Assembly: GCF_014268275.3 (NCBI RefSeq)
Contig: NZ_CP077084.1
Coordinates: forward strand, 558,001 to 622,000
Origin: Pseudomonas tritici
GTDB lineage: Bacteria > Pseudomonadota > Gammaproteobacteria > Pseudomonadales > Pseudomonadaceae
Length of the DNA: 64,000 nucleotides
Direction: 5' to 3'
Shown: positions 38,383 to 47,790 of the stretch, piece by piece
Layout: each line of letters opens with the position of its first letter
Position numbering within the stretch: the stretch's first letter is position 1
The notes under the pieces: model-generated
Database searches by the model: none
What the model was told of the DNA's origin: nothing
What the model saw: the letters and a program-made list of their open reading frames with translations, nothing else
Program-made: the position numbers and the translations under genes

Positions 38383-39627
38383 GTTCGGCTCTGCTTGAGG
38401 GGCTTCTGATGCTGGAGGCGCTTCATCCGGCAATGGCGCGGCCTCGGAAGACTCGCTCATATAAATGTGATCACCATTGGTGTAGCTGACGGTACCTGAA
38501 ACCTGGCTGCCGTCCTGACGCAGCAGGCAATACTCACTGCGCACAAGGTAAGCCGCGACGGCTTTGTTTGGCGGGACGTAAGTGATGATTTCCAGCGGCG
38601 AGGCGTGGCTCCAGCCTTTCGCCGAGCGTTGGGTGTGCGTGAAGTCTCGGTCCAGATGCGCCGAAAAATTCAACTCAAAGGCATGTGGGTACACGGGCCA
38701 CTCGTTGCTCAGGTCGATGCTGGTGTTGGCTGCCAGGGCCTTGGCATTTCCTCCCAGTTCGCCCTTGGTGGCCGTCCACATGAACGGCTGACTGGTCGCC
38801 TCGGTGTTGTGCCCGAAGCCGGCGATAAGGTGGCGGTCCGTGCGCTCCAGGCGATAGGTGGGCGACGACTGAGACTGTTCGACTGCAGTCAGCTCCGGGT
38901 CTTTTACACAGAACCACGGCAGCTCGCACACCTGAAGCGTTGAGGTGGTGTCATCCGCAGCAGGGCTTTCATGCCCGATGAGGGCGGGAGGTGCCGGCAG
39001 GTCGCTGAGTTGCGCGGTCAGCGCCAGCCGCAGCGCGTAGGTCTCTACGCTTGGCCTGGCATAACTGTCACTGCCAAGGAAGGTGCCAGGTGCCAGGTAG
39101 GCTTCGCCGGGAGATGCACCGGGAGGGATGACCGACCAGGCGCTGAAATCGTTGGCGGAGCCGCTGCCTTTATCATTCCAGATCAGTTCGCCCGCTTGAG
39201 CTGTTACGACCAGGTCTGCTCGTACGCAGCGTACGGCATGGCGCGAAGGTTTGTCGTAGCCGACACCGCACACCAGTCCCATCGTGACGTAACCCTCCGG
39301 GGGCAGCGGGCGCCAGATTGAAAAATTGGCGTGAGCGCCAGTCCCTTCATCGTGCCACACCAATTGATAGTCAACGGGCGCACGCAGGGCCGTGCCGTCG
39401 ACCTTATTCGCGTCGCTCACGACGGCGACGATCTTGCTGTGGTTGATATTGCGATAGTGACCCACCGCAATATCACCCAGGGCGTAAAACGGGTTCAGCG
39501 CGTCGGATGTCATGCTGGGCCGCCAGAGGCCGACGGCTTCGTGCGCGCTGGACCCCTTGTCGTTCCACAGGGGCAGGAATTCGCTGGTAAAGCTGATGAG
39601 CAGGTCGTTGAATTGCAGAGGCTTCAT
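38335..39627 (-). CDS. Vps62/DUF946-related protein
   Basis: 430 residues, no signal peptide. Three copies of a WNDKGSGA...SxWRP-type motif occur (LWNDKGSSAH.., VWHDEGTGAH.., IWNDKGSGSA..), each tied to a G-Y/D-x-G strand, as in Vps62-related (DUF946) proteins known from fungi, plants and scattered bacteria. Function unknown. ATG 39627 is preceded by GGAGA. The last 16 residues are encoded inside the convergent binding-protein gene, suggesting loss of an earlier stop or recent arrival. Confidence 0.75.
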   Translation of the reverse strand: MKPLQFNDLLISFTSEFLPLWNDKGSSAHEAVGLWRPSMTSDALNPFYALGDIAVGHYRNINHSKIVAVVSDANKVDGTALRAPVDYQLVWHDEGTGAHANFSIWRPLPPEGYVTMGLVCGVGYDKPSRHAVRCVRADLVVTAQAGELIWNDKGSGSANDFSAWSVIPPGASPGEAYLAPGTFLGSDSYARPSVETYALRLALTAQLSDLPAPPALIGHESPAADDTTSTLQVCELPWFCVKDPELTAVEQSQSSPTYRLERTDRHLIAGFGHNTEATSQPFMWTATKGELGGNAKALAANTSIDLSNEWPVYPHAFELNFSAHLDRDFTHTQRSAKGWSHASPLEIITYVPPNKAVAAYLVRSEYCLLRQDGSQVSGTVSYTNGDHIYMSESSEAAPLPDEAPPASEAPQAEPNLEVTGHDLIDNALIP

Positions 39628-39690
39628 GATGGGCTCTCCAGTTGATGGGAGCATCAACTATCGAGCAGTCAGCGCATTGCCGGGCTGTAT

Positions 39691-40476
39691 CTATCTACGC
39701 GCTGGAAGGTAGGTGCCGTTTTTGCCGTGACCCGCCATCGCTTGGTTACTGCGCACGCTGATCATCAACTTGATATCGATCCAATCGACGCCCTGAGCCT
39801 TAAGTTTGGGCAGCTCGCGCTCCAGCACCGCCAGGGTTTGCGGGTAAGGGTGACCGATCATCACGACCGAACCCTGCTTGTGGGCCAGCTTGATTGCGGT
39901 CTGCAATTGCGTGGTGATCGCTGCTTCAGTGCGCTCGTCATCGAGGAATACATCCCGCGAGACATGGGCCAATCCAATCTTCTGCGCCTCGGCTGCCGCG
40001 ACGGTCTGCGCGCTGGTGCGGCTGTCGACGAAGAACTTGTTGCGCCGTTGCAGCTCGGCCATCAACCAGGCCATGGCGACCGGTTGCGCGGTCATGCGGC
40101 TGCCCATGTGGTTGTTGATGCCTGCGGTGTAGGGCACCGCCTTGAACGCAGCGTCCAGGCGCTTGGCGAGTTCTTCGATGGGCAGCTCAGGGTGCCAGGC
40201 GAAGGGGCCGGTCGCCGGGTCCATGGGCATATGCAGGATCACGATCTTGCCGGCTTTGTGTGCCTCGCGGGCAAATTCGGCGGCGTGGGGTGTGTCGGGC
40301 ATGACCGCCGTGGTGACCGGCCCAGGCAGGGCCAGCACGCGACGATCCCGGGGCAGGTTCTGCCCGAGGTCGTCGATGATGAGGGTCAGGTAGGCTTTGT
40401 GCGGCTCGCCGGCAGGCGTCGCATGGGCGACGCCTGCCAGGCTGCACAGCACCGCGATGATCAGGGCAAAACGCAT
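39691..40476 (-). CDS. Divergent polysaccharide deacetylase family protein (YibQ-like)
   Basis: 261 residues with a signal peptide ending AHA. Contains LIIDDLGQN, HMPMDP and NNHMGSRMT, the metal-site motifs of this deacetylase family. A periplasmic cell-envelope role is likely. It begins one base beyond the ctpA stop, and is probably co-transcribed with ctpA and envC. Confidence 0.88.
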   Translation of the reverse strand: MRFALIIAVLCSLAGVAHATPAGEPHKAYLTLIIDDLGQNLPRDRRVLALPGPVTTAVMPDTPHAAEFAREAHKAGKIVILHMPMDPATGPFAWHPELPIEELAKRLDAAFKAVPYTAGINNHMGSRMTAQPVAMAWLMAELQRRNKFFVDSRTSAQTVAAAEAQKIGLAHVSRDVFLDDERTEAAITTQLQTAIKLAHKQGSVVMIGHPYPQTLAVLERELPKLKAQGVDWIDIKLMISVRSNQAMAGHGKNGTYLPARR

Positions 40477-40477
40477 A

Positions 40478-41794
40478 TCAACGGCTGCGCGTGATGCTCA
40501 GGCCTTTGAGCAGGCTGAGTGCCTGAGCCAGCTGGTAGTCGTCGTCCTGCGGCATCGGCTTGGCTTTCTTGCCGCTGCCGGTCGGTTGGTCGGCGCCGCC
40601 GTTGCCATTGCCCAAATGACCTTGCAGGTCCGCTTCTTTGTAGTACTCGCTGTCGATCTCGTTGGTGATCTTGGCCTTGCGCACCTCAATGTCCGGCACG
40701 ATGCCCTGGGCCTGGATCGAGCGGCCGTTCGGCGTGTAGTACAAAGCAGTGGTGATCTTCAGCGCACGCTCGTTGTTCAGCGGCAACACGGTTTGTACCG
40801 AGCCTTTGCCGAAGCTGGTGGTGCCCATCAGCACGCCGCGTTTCTGGTCTTGCAGGGCGCCGGCGACGATTTCCGACGCCGAGGCGCTGCCGCCGTTGAT
40901 CAGCACGGCCAGCGGCACGTTTTCGCTGAGGTCGTTGCCGGTGGCCGAGAAGCGCAGTTCGGAGTTGGCAATACGGCCCTTGGTGTAGACGATCAGGCCC
41001 TTGGTGATGAAGTGATCAACCACTTCCACCGCCGATTGCAGCACGCCGCCTGGGTTGTTGCGCAGGTCGAGCACGATGCCGCTGAGTTTCTTGCCGTTGT
41101 CCTTGCGCAGCTTGGCCAGGGCCTTGGCCACTTCGTCACCGGTCTTGACCTGGAACTGGGTGATACGGATGTAACCGTAGCCCGACTCCAGCAGCTGGCT
41201 CTTCACGCTCTTGACCACAATGGTCGCGCGGGTCAGCGTTACATCGAACGGGTTGCCGCCGTCGCGTACCAGGGTCAGGGTGATTTTCTGGCCGATCTTG
41301 CCGCGCATCTTGTCGACGGCTTCGGTCATGGTCTGGCCACGGGTCGGCTGGCCGTTGATCTTGACGATGAAGTCGCCGGCCTGGATGCCGGCCTTCGACG
41401 CGGGGGTGTCATCGATCGGCGAGACCACCTTGATGTTGCCGTCTTCGGCGCCAACTTCAATGCCCAGGCCGCCGAACTCACCGCTGGTGCTTTCCTGCAG
41501 CTCGGCAAAATCTTCCGGGCCCAGGTAGGCGGAGTGCGGGTCGAGGTTGCTGAGCATGCCCTTGATGGCATTCTCCAGCAGGGTCTTGTCATCTACGGGT
41601 TCGACATAGGCTGCCTTGATCCGGTCCATGACCTCGGCAAAGGTGCGCAGCTCGTCCAGCGGCAACGGCGCCTTGGTGGTCGCGGCGGTGGCAGCAGGTG
41701 CAGCCGGGGCGGCCTGGTCGGCGAAAGCCAGGGGCGCGCCGATCACCAGGGCGATCGTCAGGGCCAGCGAAGTGAGGCGGGACAAATGCAGCAT
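40478..41794 (-). CDS. ctpA: Carboxy-terminal processing protease, S41 family
   Basis: 438 residues. Signal peptide ending AFA, then a PDZ domain (GGLGIEVGAED...) and the S41 catalytic region with the Ser in GGSASASEIV and the Lys in SFGKGSVQT. Periplasmic protease that in pseudomonads trims envelope proteins including peptidoglycan hydrolases. Start at ATG 41794. Lies just downstream of envC, a fitting partner. Confidence 0.93.
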   Translation of the reverse strand: MLHLSRLTSLALTIALVIGAPLAFADQAAPAAPAATAATTKAPLPLDELRTFAEVMDRIKAAYVEPVDDKTLLENAIKGMLSNLDPHSAYLGPEDFAELQESTSGEFGGLGIEVGAEDGNIKVVSPIDDTPASKAGIQAGDFIVKINGQPTRGQTMTEAVDKMRGKIGQKITLTLVRDGGNPFDVTLTRATIVVKSVKSQLLESGYGYIRITQFQVKTGDEVAKALAKLRKDNGKKLSGIVLDLRNNPGGVLQSAVEVVDHFITKGLIVYTKGRIANSELRFSATGNDLSENVPLAVLINGGSASASEIVAGALQDQKRGVLMGTTSFGKGSVQTVLPLNNERALKITTALYYTPNGRSIQAQGIVPDIEVRKAKITNEIDSEYYKEADLQGHLGNGNGGADQPTGSGKKAKPMPQDDDYQLAQALSLLKGLSITRSR

Positions 41795-41825
41795 GTCGAA
41801 CGAACTCCTAATGTAGATGCGACCC

Positions 41826-43121
41826 TTATCCTTGGGTTCTGCACCATTGTGCAGGATCGCTCGGGCGACCCTGCTGACGAATAGCGAAGTACAGCGCCGG
41901 AGTGTCCTGGCCACCACTGTTACCCACAGTGGAGATGGATTCACCGGCTTTTACAACATCACCTGCCGACTTGAGTAAAGTCTGATTGTGGCCGTAAAGG
42001 CTCAAATAGCCATTACCGTGGTCGAGAATCACCAACAAACCGGCGCCGCGCAGCCAATCGGCAAATACCACGCGCCCACCGTGAACAGCGTGGACCTGGC
42101 TGCCGGCAGAGGCGCTGATCATCACCCCGTCCCACTTGGCGCGGGTGTCATCGCCACGGGTTTCACCGAAGCGTGCCAGTAATCGACCATCAACCGGCCA
42201 TGGAAGTTTGCCGCGAGCTGAAGCAAAAGGGCCGCCGAACGACTCGCCGGCGCTGGAAACCAGCGGGCCAGGGGCTGCATGCGCCGGTTTGCGCGGTGCC
42301 GGGGCGTCCGAGGTGGCAGCCAGTTCGGCCTCACGCTGGCGCTTTTTTTCGGCTTCCTGCTGGGCGATCAGCGCTTTCTGCCGCGCTTCTTCGGCCTCAC
42401 GTGCCTGGCGAGCCAGGGTTTCTTCGATGGTCTTGAGCACTTTGGCCAAGTCGGCCTGGTCCTGCTCGCGGGCTTGCAGCTTGGCGTCGCGCGCCTTTAC
42501 GTCGTCATTGAGCTTGGCCAGGGCCAGCTGGCGCTCCTTGCGGACCTTGTCCAGCTCGTTGCGCTGGGTGTCGAGGGCGCTTTTCTGGTCCTGCAATTGC
42601 GATTGCTGGTTGGCGATTTCCTGTTCCACATTGACCAACTGGCGCAGAGTCTCGTTGAAGCTTTTCAATTGCTCCATGCGGGCTTTGCTCAGGTAGTCGT
42701 AGTAGGTGAGGGTGCGCGCAAATTTCTCAGGGTTCTGCTGGTTGAGCAGCAGCTTGAGGTACTCCTGGCGGCCGTTCTGGTAGGCGGCGCGGGCCTGGAT
42801 TGCGATCAGGCGTTGCTGTTCAACGCGTGCGCTCTGGAGTTTTTTTTTCTCAGCGTCGAGTCGCTCCAGTTCCGACTCGCTCTTCTTTAATTCTTTTTGT
42901 AGCTCCTGGACCTGCTTCTCCAGCTTGCCCATCTCGGTTTCCGTGCCGCGTAGGTCTTTCTGCACCCCGGACTTTTCTTCCTGGAGCTTGCCGAGCAGCT
43001 TTTTCAGCTCGGTAATGTCCTGACGCGTAGCGTCCAACTGTTGTTGGGTTTGTGCGCGCTCATCGGCAAACGCCGGTTGGAGCAGGCAGACAAGAGCAAG
43101 GGTAATCAAGGCGCGAAGCAT
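41826..43121 (-). CDS. envC: EnvC-like murein hydrolase activator (degenerate LytM)
   Basis: 431 residues: signal peptide ending AFA, a long coiled coil (about 22-270), an Ala/Pro linker and a C-terminal LytM/M23 domain. The zinc ligands are replaced (KWDGVMI where HxGxD is normal; LYFAIR where LHFEIR is normal), so it should not cut peptidoglycan itself but activate amidases at division. The ATG at 43121 is chosen; an upstream open extension runs through a REP doublet and is not coding. Confidence 0.92.
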   Translation of the reverse strand: MLRALITLALVCLLQPAFADERAQTQQQLDATRQDITELKKLLGKLQEEKSGVQKDLRGTETEMGKLEKQVQELQKELKKSESELERLDAEKKKLQSARVEQQRLIAIQARAAYQNGRQEYLKLLLNQQNPEKFARTLTYYDYLSKARMEQLKSFNETLRQLVNVEQEIANQQSQLQDQKSALDTQRNELDKVRKERQLALAKLNDDVKARDAKLQAREQDQADLAKVLKTIEETLARQAREAEEARQKALIAQQEAEKKRQREAELAATSDAPAPRKPAHAAPGPLVSSAGESFGGPFASARGKLPWPVDGRLLARFGETRGDDTRAKWDGVMISASAGSQVHAVHGGRVVFADWLRGAGLLVILDHGNGYLSLYGHNQTLLKSAGDVVKAGESISTVGNSGGQDTPALYFAIRQQGRPSDPAQWCRTQG

Positions 43122-43267
43122 AGAGGCGGGCGACACCAGGGAAATGGACGGCCTAGTATGCCCGCCAAGCGCGGCAAAAAAAACGCCCAATTGGGGCTGG
43201 AAGGCAAGATAGGTGCCGAGTGGCACAGGTATGGCGAAAAGATATCTTCCAAACAGCGCAAAACCAA

Positions 43268-43357
43268 TGTGGGAGCGGGCTTGCTCGCGAATGCGGTGCG
43301 TCAGTCGTTGAAAATGTCGACTGAACGGCCGCATTCGCGAGCAAGCCCGCTCCCACA
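43268..43357. repeat. REP doublet between gpmI and envC
   Basis: Arms TGTGGGAGCGGGCTTGCTCG and the inverse GAGCAAGCCCGCTCCCACA with about 42 bases between. Confidence 0.92.
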
Positions 43358-43381
43358 CGGGTTTTTGGGTGAGGCTGAGAA

Positions 43382-44908
43382 TCAGACCAGGATCGAGGTC
43401 CCGGTCATTTCTTGCGGCTTCTCCAGCCCCATCAACATCAACATAGTCGGCGCCACATCCGCCAGCACGCCGCCTTCACGCACTTTGAAGTCGCGCTTGC
43501 CGACGTAGATGAACGGTACCGGCTCGGTAGTGTGGGCGGTGTGGGCCTGGCCGGTGGATTCGTCGGACATTTGCTCGCAGTTGCCGTGGTCGGCAGTGAT
43601 CAGCGCTTCGCCGCCGACTTTTTCCAGGGCATCGACGATGCGGCCGACGCACAGGTCCAGGCATTCCACGGCTTTGGTGGCGGCTTCCAGGTTGCCGCTG
43701 TGGCCGACCATGTCGCCGTTGGCGTAGTTGACCACGATCACGTCGTAACGCTGGTGTTCGATGGCGTCGACGATCTTGTCGGTGACTTCCGGCGCGCTCA
43801 TTTCCGGCTGCAGGTCGTAAGTGGCGACTTTTGGCGACGGGATCAGGATGCGCTCTTCGCCCGGGAACGGCTCTTCACGGCCACCGGAGAAGAAAAACGT
43901 CACGTGGGCGTATTTTTCGGTTTCGGCGATGCGCAGCTGGGTCTTGCCGTTTTTCGCCAGGTAGTCGCCCAGCACGTTATCCAAGGTGCCTGCTGCAAAA
44001 GCGGCGGGAGCCGGGATGCTCGCGGCGTATTGGGTCAGGCCCACGTACTGCACCTTCGGCTGGCGCGCGCGCTCGAACTCCTTGAAGCCGTCTTCGACAA
44101 ACACGCGGCTCAGCTCGCGGGCGCGGTCGGCGCGGAAGTTCATGAACACCACGGCGTCGCCGTCTTCGACTTTCACCGGCTCACCGATGGTGGTGGCTTT
44201 GACAAATTCATCGCTCTCGCCACGGGCGTAGGCGGCTTCGAGGCCTTCCTGGGCGGTGGCGGCGTGGAATTCGGCCTGGCCGTCGACGATCAGGTTGTAG
44301 GCCTGGGCTACGCGGTCCCAGCGGTTGTCGCGGTCCATGGCGAAGTAACGGCCGACCAGGCTGGCGATACGGCCTTTGCCCAAGGCGGCGAAGGTGGTGT
44401 CGAGCAGTTCGATGGACGATTGCGCGCTTTTCGGCGGGGTGTCACGGCCGTCGAGGAAGGCGTGCAGGTAGATCTTGTCAGCGCCGCGCTTGAACGCCAG
44501 TTCGGCCATGGCGACCAAGTGGTCCTGGTGGCTGTGGACGCCACCATCCGACAACAAGCCCATGAAATGCACAGCTTTACCGGCAGCCACTGCTTTATCG
44601 ACCGCCGCGCAGATGGTCGGGTTCTCGAAGAACTCGCCATCGCGGATCGCTTTGGTCACACGTGTGAAGTCTTGATAGACCACTCGTCCGGCGCCGAGAT
44701 TCATATGGCCGACTTCCGAGTTGCCCATCTGGCCGTCCGGCAGGCCCACGTCCATGCCCGAGCCGGAGATCAGGCCGTTTGGCACGGTGGCGGTCAAACG
44801 ATCGAGTACCGGCTTCTTGGCCGCGTACACCGCGTTGTCGTGGTGGCTTTCACTGTGTCCGAAGCCATCGAGAATTATCAGGACCAAAGGTTTAGGCGTG
44901 GTAGTCAT
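43382..44908 (-). CDS. gpmI: GpmI, cofactor-independent phosphoglycerate mutase
   Basis: 508 residues, alkaline-phosphatase superfamily. Metal Asp in [10 protein letters not shown] and phosphorylated Ser in [10 protein letters not shown]; later metal ligands in [10 protein letters not shown]. Interconverts 3- and 2-phosphoglycerate with Mn2+. ATG 44908; ribosome site in GAGAGGATCT. Confidence 0.97.
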   Translation of the reverse strand: MTTTPKPLVLIILDGFGHSESHHDNAVYAAKKPVLDRLTATVPNGLISGSGMDVGLPDGQMGNSEVGHMNLGAGRVVYQDFTRVTKAIRDGEFFENPTICAAVDKAVAAGKAVHFMGLLSDGGVHSHQDHLVAMAELAFKRGADKIYLHAFLDGRDTPPKSAQSSIELLDTTFAALGKGRIASLVGRYFAMDRDNRWDRVAQAYNLIVDGQAEFHAATAQEGLEAAYARGESDEFVKATTIGEPVKVEDGDAVVFMNFRADRARELSRVFVEDGFKEFERARQPKVQYVGLTQYAASIPAPAAFAAGTLDNVLGDYLAKNGKTQLRIAETEKYAHVTFFFSGGREEPFPGEERILIPSPKVATYDLQPEMSAPEVTDKIVDAIEHQRYDVIVVNYANGDMVGHSGNLEAATKAVECLDLCVGRIVDALEKVGGEALITADHGNCEQMSDESTGQAHTAHTTEPVPFIYVGKRDFKVREGGVLADVAPTMLMLMGLEKPQEMTGTSILV

Positions 44909-45059
44909 AGATCCTCTCGCGGCGGTAATAAAGGAAGACAATTGAAAAGGGAGTGGCAGTTTAAAGCGAAGTTCCGACCACGTCACCGCTTTACGGGGGT
45001 TGGCCCCCCCTGACGGCTGTGTATACTTACCGCCATTTTAACGCCCTGGAACCTCCTTG

Positions 45060-45473
45060 ATGGTTGATCACCTGATTGCATTTGCCACTGCCCACTACCT
45101 GCTTGTGGGTGCCTTCGTCATCCTGCTGGCGCTGCTGATCGCTCACGAATTGAGCCGCGGTGGCCGCAGCCTGAGCACGGCGGAGCTGACCGCGCTGGTC
45201 AACAAGGATGAGGCCGTTGTCGTGGATATCCGCCCGGCCAAGGATTTCGCCGCTGGCCATATCGTCGGCGCCCTGAACATTCCTCAGGACAAGCTGATCG
45301 CGCGCCTGGCCGAGCTGGAAAAGCACAAGGCCAAGACCATCATCCTGGTCGACGCCCAAGGCCAGCACTCCGGCACCCACGCCCGTGAGATGCTCAAGTC
45401 CGGTTTCACCGCCGCCAAACTGTCCGGCGGTATTGGCAGCTGGAAGGCCGATAACCTGCCACTGGTGAAGTGA
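45060..45473 (+). CDS. YibN-like rhodanese-fold membrane protein
   Basis: 137 residues. One N-terminal membrane segment (about 8-28), then a rhodanese domain. The usual active-site Cys loop reads DAQGQHSGTHA, with no cysteine, so sulfur transfer is unlikely. It precedes grxC and secB, as in many gamma-proteobacteria. A TATACT element at about 45024 may be its promoter. Confidence 0.88.
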   Translation: MVDHLIAFATAHYLLVGAFVILLALLIAHELSRGGRSLSTAELTALVNKDEAVVVDIRPAKDFAAGHIVGALNIPQDKLIARLAELEKHKAKTIILVDAQGQHSGTHAREMLKSGFTAAKLSGGIGSWKADNLPLVK

Positions 45474-45474
45474 T

Positions 45475-45729
45475 ATGAGCCAGGTTGTCGTGTATTCCAG
45501 CGATTGGTGCCCTTACTGCATGCGGGCCAAGGCCTTGCTGGAGAAAAAGGGCGTTGCCTTCGAAGAGATCAAGGTCGACGGCAAACCCCAGGTGCGTGCC
45601 GAAATGGCCCAGAAGGCGGGGCGCACGTCCGTGCCGCAAATCTGGATCGGCGCCAGGCACATCGGTGGCTGCGATGACCTGTTCGCCCTGGAGCGCGCCG
45701 GTAAACTCGATGCGCTGCTGCTCGTCTGA
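45475..45729 (+). CDS. grxC: GrxC, glutaredoxin 3
   Basis: 84 residues with the CPYC active site and the TSVPQIWIG cis-proline region. Reduces disulfides with glutathione. Starts 1 base after the yibN-like stop. Confidence 0.96.
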   Translation: MSQVVVYSSDWCPYCMRAKALLEKKGVAFEEIKVDGKPQVRAEMAQKAGRTSVPQIWIGARHIGGCDDLFALERAGKLDALLLV

Positions 45730-45771
45730 CTTCTAAACCCTAAAAGACCCCAAGATAGAGAAGGATCTGCG

Positions 45772-46251
45772 ATGACTGATCAACAGAACACCGAAGCAGC
45801 AGAAGCCCAAGGCCCACAGTTCTCGCTGCAGCGGATCTATGTGCGTGACCTGTCGTTCGAAGCGCCGAAAAGCCCGGCGATCTTCCGCCAGGAATGGACC
45901 CCAAGCGTTGCGCTGGACCTGAACACCCGTCAAAAAGCACTGGAAGGCGACTTCCATGAAGTGGTGCTGACCCTGTCGGTCACCGTCAAGAACGGCGAAG
46001 AAGTAGCCTTCATCGCTGAAGTGCAACAGGCCGGTATCTTCCTGATCCAGGGCCTGGACGAAGCGTCCATGAGCCACACCCTGGGTGCGTTCTGCCCGAA
46101 CATCCTGTTCCCGTATGCCCGCGAGACCCTGGACAGCCTGGTCACCCGTGGCTCGTTCCCGGCGCTGATGCTGGCACCGGTGAACTTCGATGCCCTGTAT
46201 GCGCAAGAGCTGCAGCGCATGCAAAGTGAAGGTTCGTCGACCGTTCAATAA
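45772..46251 (+). CDS. secB: SecB, protein-export chaperone
   Basis: 159 residues, typical length, with [16 protein letters not shown] and the C-terminal PVNFDALY motifs. Tetrameric holdase that hands preproteins to SecA. Third gene of yibN-grxC-secB. Confidence 0.97.
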   Translation: MTDQQNTEAAEAQGPQFSLQRIYVRDLSFEAPKSPAIFRQEWTPSVALDLNTRQKALEGDFHEVVLTLSVTVKNGEEVAFIAEVQQAGIFLIQGLDEASMSHTLGAFCPNILFPYARETLDSLVTRGSFPALMLAPVNFDALYAQELQRMQSEGSSTVQ

Positions 46252-46268
46252 GCTGCGGATGTAAAAAA

Positions 46269-46358
46269 TGTGGGAGCGGGCTTGCTCGCGAAGGCGGTAC
46301 TTCAGTCGATACCTTCATTGACTGGCACACTGCTTTCGCGAGCAAGCCCGCTCCCACA
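46269..46358. repeat. REP doublet between secB and trmL
   Basis: Arms TGTGGGAGCGGGCTTGCTCG and inverse, about 42 bases apart, lying between the convergent 3' ends. Confidence 0.92.
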
Positions 46359-46371
46359 TTCGTTAGGGGTG

Positions 46372-46827
46372 TTATTTAAAGCCGAGTTGGCGCCAGCCTT
46401 CGTAGACAGCGACGGCCACGGTGTTGGACAGGTTCAAGCTGCGGCACCCCTCGCGCATCGGCAAACGCAGACGATGACCGTCTGGCAGTGCGTCCAGCAC
46501 CTCCGGCGGCAGGCCCCGGCTCTCCGGACCGAACAGGAACGCGTCGCCCTCGGCAAAGCTGGCATCGTGGAACGGTCGCGAACCCTTGGTGGTGAACGCG
46601 AACAGTCGCGGGTGCCCCAGGCTTTCCAGGCAACTCGCCAGGTCGGCATGGCGCTTGAGGGTGGCGTACTCGTGGTAGTCCAGCCCGGCGCGGCGCAGGC
46701 GCTTGTCGTCCATGTCAAAGCCCAGGGGCTCGATCAAATGCAGGTGGCAGCCACTGTTGGCGCACAGCCTGATAACGTTGCCGGTATTCGGCGGAATTTC
46801 TGGTTGAAAAAGGATGACGTGAAACAT
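46372..46827 (-). CDS. trmL: TrmL, tRNA (cytidine/uridine-34-2'-O)-methyltransferase
   Basis: 151 residues, SPOUT family: FQPEIPPNTGNVIRLCAN, FGPESRGLP and SLNLSNTVAVAVYE form the knotted SAM site. Methylates the wobble base of tRNA-Leu. The start at 46827 overlaps, on the other strand, the ATG of the next gene. Confidence 0.95.
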   Translation of the reverse strand: MFHVILFQPEIPPNTGNVIRLCANSGCHLHLIEPLGFDMDDKRLRRAGLDYHEYATLKRHADLASCLESLGHPRLFAFTTKGSRPFHDASFAEGDAFLFGPESRGLPPEVLDALPDGHRLRLPMREGCRSLNLSNTVAVAVYEGWRQLGFK

Positions 46828-47266
46828 GCACGGCTCCGAAGGCAAAGATGCGCTGCATTCTACCCCCGAAGACGACCCAAGGCCGAAGCTATTGCCCAGG
46901 GTCATGGGCTCGTTGGCGATTGTCGGCTTGATGGTGGGCTTGATGATTGGCCGCCTGACCACCCCGGACCCGGTCGAACTGCAGCAGGTTGAGACCGCGG
47001 CGGATGGCGTGGTGGTGTGGTTCAACAGCGAACCCAAGCTGCACGGCGAGCATATCGACGGCACCGTGGCGCTGTTGTTTGACGCCCAAGGCAAGGGCAC
47101 CAGTGGGCAACTCAAGATCAATGAAAAGGACGTGAACTGGCGCGTGCGCAAGACCGACGGCGGCTTGCTGCTGAATCTGGTGGCGGCTCGGCCGTTGCGC
47201 GGGGATTGGAGGGGGGAAGAAGTTGATGGCCGCTGGCGGCTGGAGATCCATCTCCAAGAGCAATAA
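46826..47266 (+). CDS. Small single-span membrane protein of unknown function
   Basis: 146 residues: about 25 polar residues, one membrane helix (about 27-43), then a soluble domain of about 100 residues. Its ATG interlocks with that of trmL in the shared CATG, so the two genes diverge with no gap. AAGGA lies about 10 bases upstream. Family not recognised. Confidence 0.75.
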   Translation: MHGSEGKDALHSTPEDDPRPKLLPRVMGSLAIVGLMVGLMIGRLTTPDPVELQQVETAADGVVVWFNSEPKLHGEHIDGTVALLFDAQGKGTSGQLKINEKDVNWRVRKTDGGLLLNLVAARPLRGDWRGEEVDGRWRLEIHLQEQ

Positions 47267-47476
47267 AAGAGGGAGTTCCCGGCCTGCCTGTACCAGGGCT
47301 CCCAAAACGGGGTGAAGCCAGAGGCTTCGGTGTTAAAGAGGGAATCCCCGGCCTGCCTGTACCAAGGTTCCCCAAAGCGGTGTGGAGCGCGATGCGGTTC
47401 GCATCAAGCACCCCGGGTGTAAAGAGGGGAGTCTCGGCCTGCCTGTACCAAGGTCCCCGAAACTGGGTAGTACAGG
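47266..47476. repeat. Three direct repeats with embedded hairpins
   Basis: Copies begin near 47266, 47335 and 47421, each with AAAGAGGG followed by CGGCCTGCCTGTACC and a variant of AAGGTTCCCGAAACGGGGTG. Between them lie two different hairpins (GAAGCCAGAGGCTTC; GATGCGGTTCGCATC). The third copy has CCTGTAC/GTACAGG at its ends. No gene is evident here. Confidence 0.7.
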
Positions 47477-47538
47477 GGTTATTGCAGGGCGCGTGCCAGA
47501 GTGGCCAAGGTGTGCCAAAAAAAACTTCTAGAAAGCGC

Positions 47539-47569
47539 AAGGCCCCGGAATACGGGGCTTCGTTGTTTT
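47539..47569 (+). terminator. Terminator-like hairpin
   Basis: GCCCCG/CGGGGC with loop GAATA, followed by TTCGTTGTTTT. It follows the direct repeats; which transcript it ends is unclear. Confidence 0.55.
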
Positions 47570-47684
47570 CGGGATTCTCTATGTTCTTACTACGATGCTT
47601 GCTTGAGGCTTGGAAGGCGTGCGCGATGCTGGTACAGGGTGCATTGAAGCGGTGCACGCGCCTGGACCCTTATGGAGATCCAAA

Positions 47685-47765
47685 TGTGGGAGCGGGCTTG
47701 CTCGCGAAGGCGGTGTTTCAGTCACTGATGTGCTGAATGACACCGCCTTCGCGAGCAAGCCCGCT
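47685..47765. repeat. REP doublet split by the IS110 element (left part)
   Basis: A normal left arm (TGTGGGAGCGGGCTTGCTCG...) and most of the right arm, ending GCAAGCCCGCT. The expected CCCACA is found instead at 49014-49019, beyond the IS. Confidence 0.9.
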
Positions 47766-47790
47766 TGTGTCTTGAACCAGGCTTAAACTG

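Noticed and set aside
43122..43358. N-terminal extension of envC by 79 codons
   Set aside because: It reads through a REP doublet, lacks a ribosome site and would bury the signal peptide.
47490..47538. A stretch (GTGCCAGAGTGGCCAAGG) resembling the 5' part of a class II tRNA
   Set aside because: No anticodon arm, T-arm or matching acceptor strand follows; at best a chance likeness or worn remnant.
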